A DNA stretch of 64,000 nucleotides from an uncultured Dorea sp. (GCA_910579015.1 CAJTRO010000004.1:62001-126000); one strand, 5' to 3'; positions 26,150 to 34,574 are shown, numbered from the stretch's first letter. Notes: generated by a model from the letters alone, not told the origin. Numbers and translations: made by a program.

Positions 26150-26734
26150 TCATCGGATATTTTTCAGACGGGACTTAAGAACAGGGCCTGTGAGAACAGC
26201 CAGGACGATCTTGGCGGTGTCTCCAGGGAGATAAGGTAAAACGCCGATGGAAAGCGCCGCTGTGAAAGAGAGGTCCATCTGGAACGCGAGCCATGCGGTG
26301 CCGAAAATATAGGCAATAACGGTTGCAAGGATCATGCCGGTCACAATAAGGAAACGATTTTCCAAAAAGCGTTCTACAAATATTCCGGCCAGTATCGTCA
26401 TGAAGATAAAGCCGAGAAGATATCCTCCGGTGGGGCCTGCAATCTTGGCGGGACCGCCGGCGAATCCGGAGAAGACAGGCAGGCCGGCGGCGCCGAGCAG
26501 AAGGTAGACGATATAGCTTACCGCGGCGTCTTTCCATCCGAGTACATATACGCTGATCAGCAGTACCAGATTCGTAAGGGAGATCGGCACGGGACTGACA
26601 GGGATCGGTATGGAGAGTGGAGCGAGGATACAGGTTATGGCTGTAACCAGCGCAATAAGAACCAGCCGTTGTGTAGTCAGACGGTTCGATGTATTGGGTT
26701 TTTCGGTTATATTGGTAGTGGTGCTGTTTTTCAT
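26150..26734 (-). CDS. bioY: biotin transporter BioY
   Basis: The 194-residue membrane protein is the substrate-binding S component of a biotin ECF importer. It has about six hydrophobic segments and the BioY landmarks ITCILAPLSIPIPVSPVPIS near 35-55, VYLLLGAAGLPVFSGFAGG, and GPTGGYLLGFI. No EcfA or EcfT genes are nearby, so it would share an energising module encoded elsewhere. Two BirA-type operators and a strong promoter lie upstream. The leader from the promoter to the start codon is about 260 nt, unusually long. Confidence 0.95.
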   Translation of the reverse strand: MKNSTTTNITEKPNTSNRLTTQRLVLIALVTAITCILAPLSIPIPVSPVPISLTNLVLLISVYVLGWKDAAVSYIVYLLLGAAGLPVFSGFAGGPAKIAGPTGGYLLGFIFMTILAGIFVERFLENRFLIVTGMILATVIAYIFGTAWLAFQMDLSFTAALSIGVLPYLPGDTAKIVLAVLTGPVLKSRLKNIR

Positions 26735-26969
26735 GTTTCATTCCTTTCGTTTGTAAAAATGTTGTCTGTACGGCTGTGCGCCGCTTAAGAAAGCGGTCAG
26801 GAATGGTTCCTTTCGTTTCTAAGCCCGGGATTGTGAAAAGGGCTTGCGGCGGCAAAGAGATGTCCCTGGATGCCTGCGCCTGAAAGGAAATCATGGGGAT
26901 TATTGTGACCTGAGAATAAGCTGTCAGCTGCGAAGAGAATTCCTTGGGCGCCTGCAATCCGGGGACAAA

Positions 26970-26998
26970 AGTCAACCGTAAAGGATGCATGGTTTACA
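26970..26998 (-). promoter_or_regulatory. second BirA operator, downstream of the bioY promoter
   Basis: Read on the - strand this is TGTAAAC, 15 bp, GTTGACT: one mismatch from the Firmicute BirA palindrome TGTWAAC-N15-GTTWACA. It lies at about the transcription start, 59 bp centre-to-centre from the upstream site. Confidence 0.6.
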
Positions 26999-27005
26999 AT
27001 TATAG

Positions 27006-27034
27006 AGTATAAAAGAGAAAAACGGGAATGTCAA
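27006..27034 (-). promoter_or_regulatory. bioY promoter
   Basis: On the - strand: TTGACA (27034-27029), a 17-bp spacer, TATACT (27011-27006). The -35 box forms one arm of the BirA operator at 27029-27057, so repressor binding would block polymerase. Confidence 0.8.
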
Positions 27035-27057
27035 CTATAAAAATAAATAAGTTAACA
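27029..27057 (-). promoter_or_regulatory. BirA operator overlapping the bioY -35 box
   Basis: TGTCAAC, 15 bp, GTTAACA: a near-perfect inverted repeat with the arm sequence and spacing of biotin-protein-ligase (BirA) operators in Firmicutes. It implies repression of bioY when biotin is plentiful. Confidence 0.75.
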
Positions 27058-27179
27058 AATGAGATACTTTTTGCAAATTTGTAGAATTGTGCAAACTATA
27101 GATATATTTTATAAAAAACTGACAATTTGGCGATAAACAATGAATTATAAAAATGATAATAGAATTATGAAAAATAGTG

Positions 27180-27208
27180 TTGACAAATAAGGGCGTCAGT
27201 GCTATTAT
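27180..27208 (+). promoter_or_regulatory. strong promoter of the putative non-coding RNA
   Basis: TTGACA (27180-27185), a 17-bp spacer and TATTAT (27203-27208), preceded by about 120 bp of very A/T-rich DNA that could act as an UP element. Confidence 0.7.
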
Positions 27209-27214
27209 ATAATC

Positions 27215-27717
27215 AATCCAAAGGGGAAGAGAAACCCACAGGAAATCATAAGAAAAGGAGGCTTAATCCATTGGACAATGTAAAAGAACCAATAAGTCAA
27301 TATGTCAGTGGTATAGCAGAGAGAAGTTCCCTTAGAATAAGCCTTGATTATAGAGGAAGATAGATAATCCGGTAAATATTATGAAAAGAGAGATCGAAGA
27401 GGAGCGGACCGGATATATAAAAGATTAGCATCTGCGGACATATTGAGGAGTATACCACAATAGATAACTTATCCGCTTATTAACTGAAATAAAGAGTTAT
27501 GGCTTTAAGTTATATCCAATATTTATACCGAAGAGGGGCAAGTCCATTTAGTCTTGAGAAGATAAATATGGAATAGTAAGAAGGGTATTAAGGTAGAAGA
27601 GGGCATAAGGGAACGCAGATAATCAGAGAGAACCTTCGATTTATTATAGAGAATATGATAAAACTGAATATATAGGCTGCCGTTGAGATGGAAGATCGAG
27701 ACGGCAGCCTTTTTTTG
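27215..27717 (+). ncRNA. putative structured non-coding RNA, about 500 nt
   Basis: A strong promoter and a strong intrinsic terminator bracket about 500 nt without a substantial reading frame. The sequence is purine-rich and C-poor and holds several local hairpins: ATCCGGT/ACCGGAT (27367-27373 with 27408-27414); GCGGA/TCCGC enclosing TATTG-A-GG / CC-A-CAATA (about 27433-27475); and TCCATTTA/TAAATATGGA (about 27542-27571) inside ATACC/GGTAT. I do not see hallmarks of tmRNA, RNase P RNA, SRP RNA or 6S RNA. One short frame (TTG 27271 to TAG 27363, 30 codons) has a good AAAAGGAGG site, so a leader peptide or small protein remains possible. The class is unknown; large ornate RNAs such as ROOL or GOLLD are worth comparing. 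Confidence 0.5.
27674..27717 (+). terminator. intrinsic terminator of the putative RNA
   Basis: A perfect 10-bp stem AGGCTGCCGT / ACGGCAGCCT with a 17-nt loop is followed by seven T residues. Confidence 0.9.
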
Positions 27718-27867
27718 TTGACATGTGCGGAAAGTTTTATGGTATGCTGTCTCACGGACATTTCAGATGCATATTCTATATTAATAGTATTTTTGCTGTC
27801 AGGGATCTTAAGGGGCCCGAGAATCCCGGTTTTTCGGCTTTTTTTTGACAATTTTATTCGTATAATT

Positions 27868-27896
27868 TTGACATTACACATGGCGTATGATAGAAT
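27868..27896 (+). promoter_or_regulatory. promoter of the giant acidic AAA protein gene
   Basis: TTGACA (27868-27873), a 17-bp spacer and TAGAAT (27891-27896). The start codon TTG 27954 lies about 50 nt after the expected transcription start. No other gene is seen between 27718 and 27953. Confidence 0.7.
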
Positions 27897-27953
27897 TATA
27901 TTCGTAAAAGTGTGGAATATTGCAGTTTTAACAAATTTTTTGAGGTGAGAAGT

Positions 27954-30900
27954 TTGGATAAATATGAATATAGGGTGAAAACGGAACAGATGCAGGAGCA
28001 TATGGAGAAGAAGCAGTATAAAAAGGCGATGGAGATTGCCGATACGATTGACTGGCGTAGAGTCAAGAATGTGTCCACGCTGAATACTGTAAGTGAGATC
28101 TATGAATATAACGGGGAATATCAGAAGAGCCGTGATATTCTGTTTGTTGCTTTTGACCGGTCTCCGGGGAGCAGGAAGATCGCGTACCGCTTGGGATTAT
28201 TGGCATTGAGGATCAATGATATCGAGGAGGCGGCGGATTGTTATGAAGAATTTGTCAAACTGGCGCCTAAGGATCCGAATCAGTATATTTTAAAATACAG
28301 GATATTGAGGGCGCAGAATGCGCCGTTGAGCGAGCAGATAGAGGCTCTGGAGGATTTTAAGAAGGCTGAATATATCGAGAAGTGGGCATATGAGCTGGCG
28401 AGTCTGTATAATGAAGCAGGGATGACGGCGGAGTGTCTGGAAGAGTGTGACGACCTGATCCTGTGGTTCAGTGAGGGGAAGTACGTCTATCAGGCTATGG
28501 AGCTTAAGATGAAGTATAAGCCGTTGACACCGCTTCAGCAGGAGAAGTATGATGCAAGGCCGGGTGCGTCCAGGAAACCGCGCTCCGCAAAGCGTGATAC
28601 TTCGGCTAAGGTGCCGGTTCCGCTTGATGAGGTGATCCGGGAGGAGGAGCCGGCGAGAAGAGAAGTAAGCCAGAAGACGGAGAGCAGTGCTGCGGAAGAT
28701 GAGGCGGAGAGCAAGGTGACGGGCAGTGAGGCCGCCGATGCGGAAGCGCCAAGGAAAGAACTGACAGCAGGCAGGGAGATCTCCCGCAAGGAGAAGGAAT
28801 CGTCCATCTCAAAGATTGTGAAGGGAACTACTTTGCAGGAAGCGTTGGCGAACGGGATGGCCATTGCCAATGGGATCCGGAATGTGGAGAAGAAGGTAAA
28901 AGAGGGCATCCGTCAGGTTACCGGGCAGATACATATGGAGGCGCTTGTAGAGGGCAAGGCTGAGAAGGAGAAGGAGGCGCCTGCGCCGGCAGAGAAGCCG
29001 AAGACAGAAGAGGCTCCTGTCAGTGATAAGACGGTCCGTATAGATGATAAGGAAGTGGCCAGGGCGACCGGGCAGGTCCGTGCCGCTAATAAAGCGGCGC
29101 GCAGACCGCTGGATGCGAAGACGGATGCGCTTCGTGTCACCGGGCAGATGCGTATCGAGGAGATTTTGCAGGAGTGGGAAGCAAAGCAGAAGATGAACGC
29201 GGAAGCGATTGAGCGTCAGCGGGAAGAGGATGATGAGAGACTTCGCAGAGAGCGGGATGAGATAGGCTTACGAAGGGAGCTTGACCGCCGTGAGGCCGAG
29301 AGAAAAGCGGCCGAAGAAGCGGCAGCCCAGAAAGGTGTAGACGCCGGAACGCAAAAGATTGCGGAGCGAGAGGCTTTGGAGAGAGCGGCGGCTCGCAAGG
29401 CGGCAGAGGAGAAGGCGGAGAAGCTGGCTGCGCGTAAGGCGGCCAAAGAAGCGGCTGCGCGCAAGGCGGCAGAGGAAGAAGCAATACGCAAGGCGGAGGA
29501 AGAGGCTGCGCGTAAGGCGGAAGAAGAGGCAGTACGCAGAGCGGCCGAAGAAGAGGCTGTGCGTAAGGCGGAAGAGGAAGAAAAAGCACGCAAGGCGGCG
29601 GAGAAAGAGGCCGCACGCGAGGCGGCCAGGAAAAAGGCGGCGCGAAGAGCGGCAAAGGAAGCGGCACGCAAGGCGGCAGAGGAAGAAGCTGCGCGTAAGG
29701 CCAAGGAAGAAGCTGTACGCAAGGCGGAAGAAGAAGCACGCAAGGCCGAAGAAGAAGCTGTGCGTAAGGCGGCGGAAGAAGAGGCAGTGCGCAGAGCAGA
29801 GGCAGAGGAAGCGTCACTTGAAAAGGCAGAGAAGGAGAGTGCACTTAAGACAGCAGAGGAAGAAGTGTCACGCGTGGCGGCGGAAGAAGCGGAGCGCCAA
29901 GAGGCCGAAGCGGAGACTGCACGCGAGGCGGTAGAAGAAGAGGCGGAGCGTAAAGAGGCCGAAGGGGCGGCGGCTAAGACATCTGTAGAAGTTGATGTCC
30001 GCAAAACATCCGAGGATGAAGCTGTCCGTAAGGCGGGAAAGAAAGCGCCGAAGAAGAAGGTAAAGCAGACAACTAAGAAAAATATAGCTGTGGACAAATC
30101 CGAAGATAAGCCAAAGATCGCGGCAGGCGGGAAGACGCAGAGGATTCCGGACGATATCGTAAGGCTTATGGAGGAACTGGGGAAGGGCTCCGAAGAGCCG
30201 GGAATCGGCAGTCTCCTGGATGAATTGGGAGAGGAAGAGTCCGTAAGTGATATCGTGAAGAATAAGTATCAGGGCAGTGAGTTCGTTGAAGAAGAGCTGA
30301 AGCTTGAAGCAGAGGAGGATTTCGACGAGGAAGACGGCTTTGAGGATGAGTTGGACTTCGAGGACGAGGATTTTGAGGAATCCGGGGAGTTCGACGAAGA
30401 AGACAGCGGTGATGACGAGTTTGAGAAGTCAGAAGAGGAGACAGATCTCGAGGAAGAGGACTTCGAAGATGAGGATGAGTTAGAGGATGAGCCAGAAGAG
30501 GCCGGACTTGAGGAAGAGGATTTCGGCGAAGAGGACCTTGAGGAAGAGGAGCTCAGCGAAGAGGCCGGCTTCGAGGAAGAGGACGACTTTGAAGATGAGG
30601 AAGATTTCGAGGAAGAGGAAGAGTTTGGAGAGGCTGAGTTAGAGGAAGAGGACCTTGAGGAAGAGGATGGCTTCGACGAGGAAGAGGGCCTTGAGGAAGA
30701 AGAGCTCGAGGAAGAGGATTTCAGCGAGGAGGACGACTTTGAGGACGAGGACGACTTCGAAGACGAGGACGATTTCGAAGACGAGGATGACTTCGGAGAT
30801 GAGGAAGATTCTGACGAGGACTTAGAGGATGAAGAGGATTTCGAGGAAGAGGACGGTTTCGAAGAGGAAGAAGATTCCGACGAGGACTTAGAAGAAAGTG

Positions 30901-32510
30901 ACTTAGAGGATGAAGAGGATTTCGAAGACGAGGACGACTTCGAAGATGAGGAAGATTCCGAAGATGAATTCGAGGAAGAAGATTTCAGTGAGGAAGACGA
31001 CTTTGAGGAAGAGGATGACTTCGAAGACGAGGATGACTTCGGGGATGAGGAAGATTCTGACGAGGACTTAGAAGAAAGTGATTTTGAGGATGAAGAGGAA
31101 GCTGACTTAGAGGACGAGGATTTCGAAGAAGAGGACTTTGAGGAAGAAGACGGCTTCGAGGAAGAAGAGGACTTTGAGGAAGAAGACGGCTTCGAGGATG
31201 ACGAGGATTTCGAGGAAGAAGACGGCTTCGAAGAAGAGGACTTTGAGGAGGAAGCTGAATTCGAGGAAGAAGAGGACTTTGAAGAGGAAGCTGACTTTGA
31301 GGATGATGAAGACTTAGAGGAAGCCGATTTTGACGAGGACGACGAAGACTTGGAGGAAGCCGATTTTGACGAGGAAGATGCTGATGAGGCTGACTTTGAA
31401 GATGCCGATGATTATGAGGAAGATGAGTTTGATGATGTAGGAGATTACATCGAAGAAGATGATTACGAAGAGGAAGACGACTTCGATGAAGATGAATTCG
31501 AGGAGGACTTTGAAGAGGAAGAGCTTGAGGAAGAAGAGTTAGAGGAAGAGGAATTTGATGAGGAGGCCATGGATGAAGAGGACTTCGAAGAAGAAGCCGA
31601 GGAAGGTGATCTTGAGATAGAGGAGCCTTCTGAGGAAGAGATCCAGGCCAGGATCAAGAAAGCCAAAGGCAGTGGAGTTCCGTTCGATACAGGCTTTGTG
31701 GTAACCGGAAGATACGATCTGAGTGCGACCAGCGAGATTGGGTTGAAGGCGGGACTTACTGAGGAACAGAAGAAGCTGTTCTCATACTTTGTTCCGGTAA
31801 GAGGAATGAGTGAACAGATTGTAGAGGTACTTGATAACGACAGAAGAGCGCGCAAGGAAGGAACATCTAAGACCGGTAATCTGCTTGTGATCGGCCGGAA
31901 GGGTTCAGGAAAGACGGTGCTGGCGGTTGATATTGTGAAGGCGATCCAGAAGCAGAGGAATCTGAAGCAGGGTAAGGTTGCCATCGTTACAGGGGAATCG
32001 CTGAATAAGAAGGAGCTTACGAATATTATCCAGAAGCTCCGCGGCGGCGCGATCATCATTGAGAAAGCGGGTAAGCTGAATTCGAGGACGATAAAGGAAC
32101 TGAATTATCTGATGGAGAAGAAGACAGGGGAACTGCTCTTCGTGCTGGAGGATCAGAGGAAACCGCTGGAGCGTATCCTTACGGTTAACCGGGATTTCAG
32201 GAAGAAATTTACATCAAGGCTTGAGCTTCCTGTATTTATCAATGATGAGCTGGTAACATTTGGCCAGACATATGCGAAGGAGAATGGTTATAAGCTGGAT
32301 GAAATGGGAATCCTTGCCCTGTACAGCAGGATTGATGTGATGCAGAGGGAGGATCATGCGGTGTCTGTTGCGGAGGTTAAGGATATTATGGATGAAGCGA
32401 TCGAGCATTCGCAGAAGGCCAATGTCAAGCATCTTGCCAGAAGAGTGTTTGGTAAGAGTACGGATGAATCTGACAGGATCATTCTGAAGGAAGAGGATTT
32501 TAGGATTTAG
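27954..32510 (+). CDS. giant TPR / coiled-coil / polyacidic protein with C-terminal AAA-like domain
   Basis: A 1518-residue protein. Residues 1-190 form TPR-like helical repeats (KKQYKKAMEIADTIDW, YNGEYQKSRDILFVAF, RINDIEEAADCYEEFVKL). Residues about 190-415 are a charged linker. About 425-680 is an Ala/Glu/Lys/Arg-rich region (RKAAEEEA units) predicted to be a long helix. About 780-1230 is almost only Glu, Asp and Phe in units like DFEEEDGFEEE. The C-terminal ~280 residues are an AAA-like domain with Walker A IGRKGSGKTVLAVD near 1315 and a CbbX/SpoVK-like lid; the Walker-B position reads AIIIEKAGK without the usual DE. TTG 27954 has GAGGTG in place; ATG 27912 has no site. The function is unknown; it looks like a cytoplasmic scaffold or assembly ATPase. 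Confidence 0.75.
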   Translation: MDKYEYRVKTEQMQEHMEKKQYKKAMEIADTIDWRRVKNVSTLNTVSEIYEYNGEYQKSRDILFVAFDRSPGSRKIAYRLGLLALRINDIEEAADCYEEFVKLAPKDPNQYILKYRILRAQNAPLSEQIEALEDFKKAEYIEKWAYELASLYNEAGMTAECLEECDDLILWFSEGKYVYQAMELKMKYKPLTPLQQEKYDARPGASRKPRSAKRDTSAKVPVPLDEVIREEEPARREVSQKTESSAAEDEAESKVTGSEAADAEAPRKELTAGREISRKEKESSISKIVKGTTLQEALANGMAIANGIRNVEKKVKEGIRQVTGQIHMEALVEGKAEKEKEAPAPAEKPKTEEAPVSDKTVRIDDKEVARATGQVRAANKAARRPLDAKTDALRVTGQMRIEEILQEWEAKQKMNAEAIERQREEDDERLRRERDEIGLRRELDRREAERKAAEEAAAQKGVDAGTQKIAEREALERAAARKAAEEKAEKLAARKAAKEAAARKAAEEEAIRKAEEEAARKAEEEAVRRAAEEEAVRKAEEEEKARKAAEKEAAREAARKKAARRAAKEAARKAAEEEAARKAKEEAVRKAEEEARKAEEEAVRKAAEEEAVRRAEAEEASLEKAEKESALKTAEEEVSRVAAEEAERQEAEAETAREAVEEEAERKEAEGAAAKTSVEVDVRKTSEDEAVRKAGKKAPKKKVKQTTKKNIAVDKSEDKPKIAAGGKTQRIPDDIVRLMEELGKGSEEPGIGSLLDELGEEESVSDIVKNKYQGSEFVEEELKLEAEEDFDEEDGFEDELDFEDEDFEESGEFDEEDSGDDEFEKSEEETDLEEEDFEDEDELEDEPEEAGLEEEDFGEEDLEEEELSEEAGFEEEDDFEDEEDFEEEEEFGEAELEEEDLEEEDGFDEEEGLEEEELEEEDFSEEDDFEDEDDFEDEDDFEDEDDFGDEEDSDEDLEDEEDFEEEDGFEEEEDSDEDLEESDLEDEEDFEDEDDFEDEEDSEDEFEEEDFSEEDDFEEEDDFEDEDDFGDEEDSDEDLEESDFEDEEEADLEDEDFEEEDFEEEDGFEEEEDFEEEDGFEDDEDFEEEDGFEEEDFEEEAEFEEEEDFEEEADFEDDEDLEEADFDEDDEDLEEADFDEEDADEADFEDADDYEEDEFDDVGDYIEEDDYEEEDDFDEDEFEEDFEEEELEEEELEEEEFDEEAMDEEDFEEEAEEGDLEIEEPSEEEIQARIKKAKGSGVPFDTGFVVTGRYDLSATSEIGLKAGLTEEQKKLFSYFVPVRGMSEQIVEVLDNDRRARKEGTSKTGNLLVIGRKGSGKTVLAVDIVKAIQKQRNLKQGKVAIVTGESLNKKELTNIIQKLRGGAIIIEKAGKLNSRTIKELNYLMEKKTGELLFVLEDQRKPLERILTVNRDFRKKFTSRLELPVFINDELVTFGQTYAKENGYKLDEMGILALYSRIDVMQREDHAVSVAEVKDIMDEAIEHSQKANVKHLARRVFGKSTDESDRIILKEEDFRI
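29230..29990 (+). repeat. imperfect coding repeats, Ala/Glu/Lys/Arg-rich helix
   Basis: Repeats of about 21-30 bp encode variants of RKAAEEEA and RKAEEEA. Nearly every codon in the tract is for A, E, K or R. Long antisense frames here are a consequence of this bias. Confidence 0.8.
30299..31640 (+). repeat. polyacidic coding repeats (Glu/Asp with spaced Phe)
   Basis: About 1.3 kb of GAGGAAGAGGAC-TTC type units encode DFEEEDGFEEE and DFEDEDDFEDE variants. Some blocks of 60-100 bp recur nearly exactly (for example near 30730-30900 and 31000-31090), which suggests slippage or unequal exchange and likely length variation between strains. Confidence 0.85.
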
Positions 32511-32552
32511 TTTTTATCGAAAATTGTAGAATTTCGATAATATGCGAAAGAA

Positions 32553-32596
32553 AAAGGGGTTTTGACTGGTAAGATTAGTCAAAACCCTTTATTTTT
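32553..32596 (+). terminator. intrinsic terminator after the giant AAA gene
   Basis: AAAGGGGTTTTGACT pairs with AGTCAAAACCCTTT (one bulged G) around a short loop and is followed by ATTTTT. Confidence 0.85.
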
Positions 32597-32650
32597 ACGG
32601 CGGACTAAAGTATAATAGAGATATATCGCAACAGAATGTGAGGGATGACT

Positions 32651-34561
32651 ATGGCAGCAAAAAAATTAAAACCATATGAAGTCGGAGAACTGGATCATTA
32701 TCTTTTCGGACAGGGTAATCACTATGAGATCTATAAGAAGCTGGGAGCCCACAAGGTGAAGAAGGGTAAGAAGGAAGGCGTGTATTTTGCAGTATGGGCG
32801 CCTCATGCACGTTCGGTATCCGTGGTGGGTGACTTTAATGAATGGAATATGGAAGCGAATCCGATGGAGAGAGGAGAGCCTCTTGGTATATATACGTGTT
32901 TTATTCCAGATGTTAAGGAGTACGATCTGTATAAGTTCTGTGTGGAGACTTTTAAGGGAGAGTATGTATTCAAGGCAGATCCGTTTGGTAATTATGCGGA
33001 GCTAAGGCCGGGGACGGCATCTAAGGTTGCCGATCTTTCGAAGATTACGTGGTCGGACAATGTATGGATGGAGAACCGCAAGTCCTGGAAGCATACGGAA
33101 CAGCCGATGTCTATCTATGAGGCGCATATTGGTTCGTGGAAGAGGCATCCCGGAAGCGAAGATGAAGGTTTTTATAATTATCGTGAATTTGCGAAGGAGT
33201 GTGCGGCGTATCTTAAGGATATGGGCTATACGCATGTGGAATTGATCGGTATCGCGGAGCATCCGTTCGACGGTTCCTGGGGATACCAGGTGATCGGATA
33301 TTTTGCGCCGACTTCCCGGTATGGTACGCCGGAGGATTTCGCATGGATGATCAATTATTTTCACCGGAACAAGATTGGTGTGATACTGGACTGGGTGCCG
33401 GCGCATTTCCCAAGGGATATCCATGGGCTTGCTGATTTTGACGGGACTCCTACTTATGAATATGCGGATCCGAAGAAGGGAGAGCATCCGGACTGGGGCA
33501 CGAAGATATTTGACTATGGTAAGAATGAAGTGCGTAATTTCCTGATCTCGAATGCGCTGTACTGGGTGGAGCAGTTCCATGTGGACGGGCTTCGTGTGGA
33601 CGCGGTGGCGTCTATGCTCTATCTTGATTATGGCAAGCAGGATGGACAGTGGATTGCGAACAAATATGGCGGGAATAAGAACCTGGAGGCGATCGACTTC
33701 TTTAAGCACCTTAATTCTGTCGTGCTTGGCAGGAATCCGGGAGCGGTGATGATCGCGGAGGAGTCTACGGCATGGCCGATGGTGACGGGCAGTGTGGAGG
33801 ATGACGGCCTGGGATTCAGCCTGAAGTGGAATATGGGCTGGATGCATGATTTTACGGAGTATATGAAGCTGGATCCGTATTTCCGGAAGGATCACCACAA
33901 CCAGATGACATTTGCCATGAGTTATGCGTACAGTGAGAAGTATATTCTGGTGCTGTCGCATGACGAGGTGGTTCATCTGAAGTGTTCCATGCTGAACAAG
34001 ATGCCGGGGCTTGGTTTTGATAAGTTTGCGAATCTTAAGGTTGGATATGCGTTCATGATGGGACATGCAGGCAAGAAGCTTCTGTTCATGGGGCAGGAGT
34101 TCGCGCAGCTTCGGGAGTGGAGTGAGGAGAGAGAGCTTGACTGGTTCCTGCTGGCGGAGGCGGAGCACCGGCAGATGCAGAGCTGGGTAAGAGACCTGCT
34201 TCATCTGTACAGGCGTAACAGGGCGATGTATGAGATGGATGACAGCTGGGAAGGCTTCGAGTGGATCAATGCGGATGATGGAAACAGAAGTATCTTTAGT
34301 TTCGTGAGACATTCGAGAGGGAAGAAGAAGAACCTGCTGTTTGTATGCAACTTTACGCCTATGCCAAGGGATGATTACAGAGTGGGAGTACCGCGTAAGA
34401 AGCAGTATAAGCTGATCATGAACAGTGATGATGAGAAATATGGCGGAAAGGGAGAGGCGCGTCCGGTGATCTATAAGGCTGTGAAGCAGGAATGCGACGG
34501 CAGGCCGTTCTCGTTCGCTTACAAGCTGCCGCCGTATGGAGTGGCGATATTTGAATTTTAG
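32651..34561 (+). CDS. glgB: 1,4-alpha-glucan branching enzyme
   Basis: The 636-residue enzyme makes alpha-1,6 branches in glycogen. It has an N-terminal CBM48 module (YFAVWAPHARSVSVVGDFNEW) followed by a GH13 barrel with GYTHVELIGIAEHPFDGSWGYQ, the nucleophile region GLRVDAVASMLYLDY, the acid Glu in MIAEES, and LSHDEVVH. ATG 32651 is preferred because GTGAGGG lies at 32638-32644; the ATG at 32645 is too close. A TATAAT at 32611-32616 may be the -10 box. No other glycogen genes are adjacent. Confidence 0.96.
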   Translation: MAAKKLKPYEVGELDHYLFGQGNHYEIYKKLGAHKVKKGKKEGVYFAVWAPHARSVSVVGDFNEWNMEANPMERGEPLGIYTCFIPDVKEYDLYKFCVETFKGEYVFKADPFGNYAELRPGTASKVADLSKITWSDNVWMENRKSWKHTEQPMSIYEAHIGSWKRHPGSEDEGFYNYREFAKECAAYLKDMGYTHVELIGIAEHPFDGSWGYQVIGYFAPTSRYGTPEDFAWMINYFHRNKIGVILDWVPAHFPRDIHGLADFDGTPTYEYADPKKGEHPDWGTKIFDYGKNEVRNFLISNALYWVEQFHVDGLRVDAVASMLYLDYGKQDGQWIANKYGGNKNLEAIDFFKHLNSVVLGRNPGAVMIAEESTAWPMVTGSVEDDGLGFSLKWNMGWMHDFTEYMKLDPYFRKDHHNQMTFAMSYAYSEKYILVLSHDEVVHLKCSMLNKMPGLGFDKFANLKVGYAFMMGHAGKKLLFMGQEFAQLREWSEERELDWFLLAEAEHRQMQSWVRDLLHLYRRNRAMYEMDDSWEGFEWINADDGNRSIFSFVRHSRGKKKNLLFVCNFTPMPRDDYRVGVPRKKQYKLIMNSDDEKYGGKGEARPVIYKAVKQECDGRPFSFAYKLPPYGVAIFEF

Positions 34562-34574
34562 GGGTAGAGAAAAT

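Noticed and set aside
26175..26990. A 271-codon - strand frame starting at the bioY leader and running through bioY in another frame
   Set aside because: No ribosome site; it overlaps the certain bioY gene and has a basic, motif-free composition.
27180..27717. Assignment of the structured unit to RNase P RNA, because GAGGGGCAAGTCC recalls its GAGGAAAGTCC
   Set aside because: The match is in the wrong part of the molecule and the other universal RNase P segments are missing.
27688..27948. Hydrophobic 86-codon + strand frame between the RNA terminator and the giant gene
   Set aside because: It begins inside the terminator hairpin, has no ribosome site and overlaps the promoter of the next gene.
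29137..30097. Long - strand frames rich in Ser, Ala, Leu and Pro opposite the coiled-coil tract
   Set aside because: They are by-products of the repetitive GAG/GCG/AAG codons of the + strand gene.
32787..34312. Several frames of 60-436 codons overlapping glgB on both strands
   Set aside because: glgB is fully supported by its catalytic motifs; the others show no motifs or start signals.
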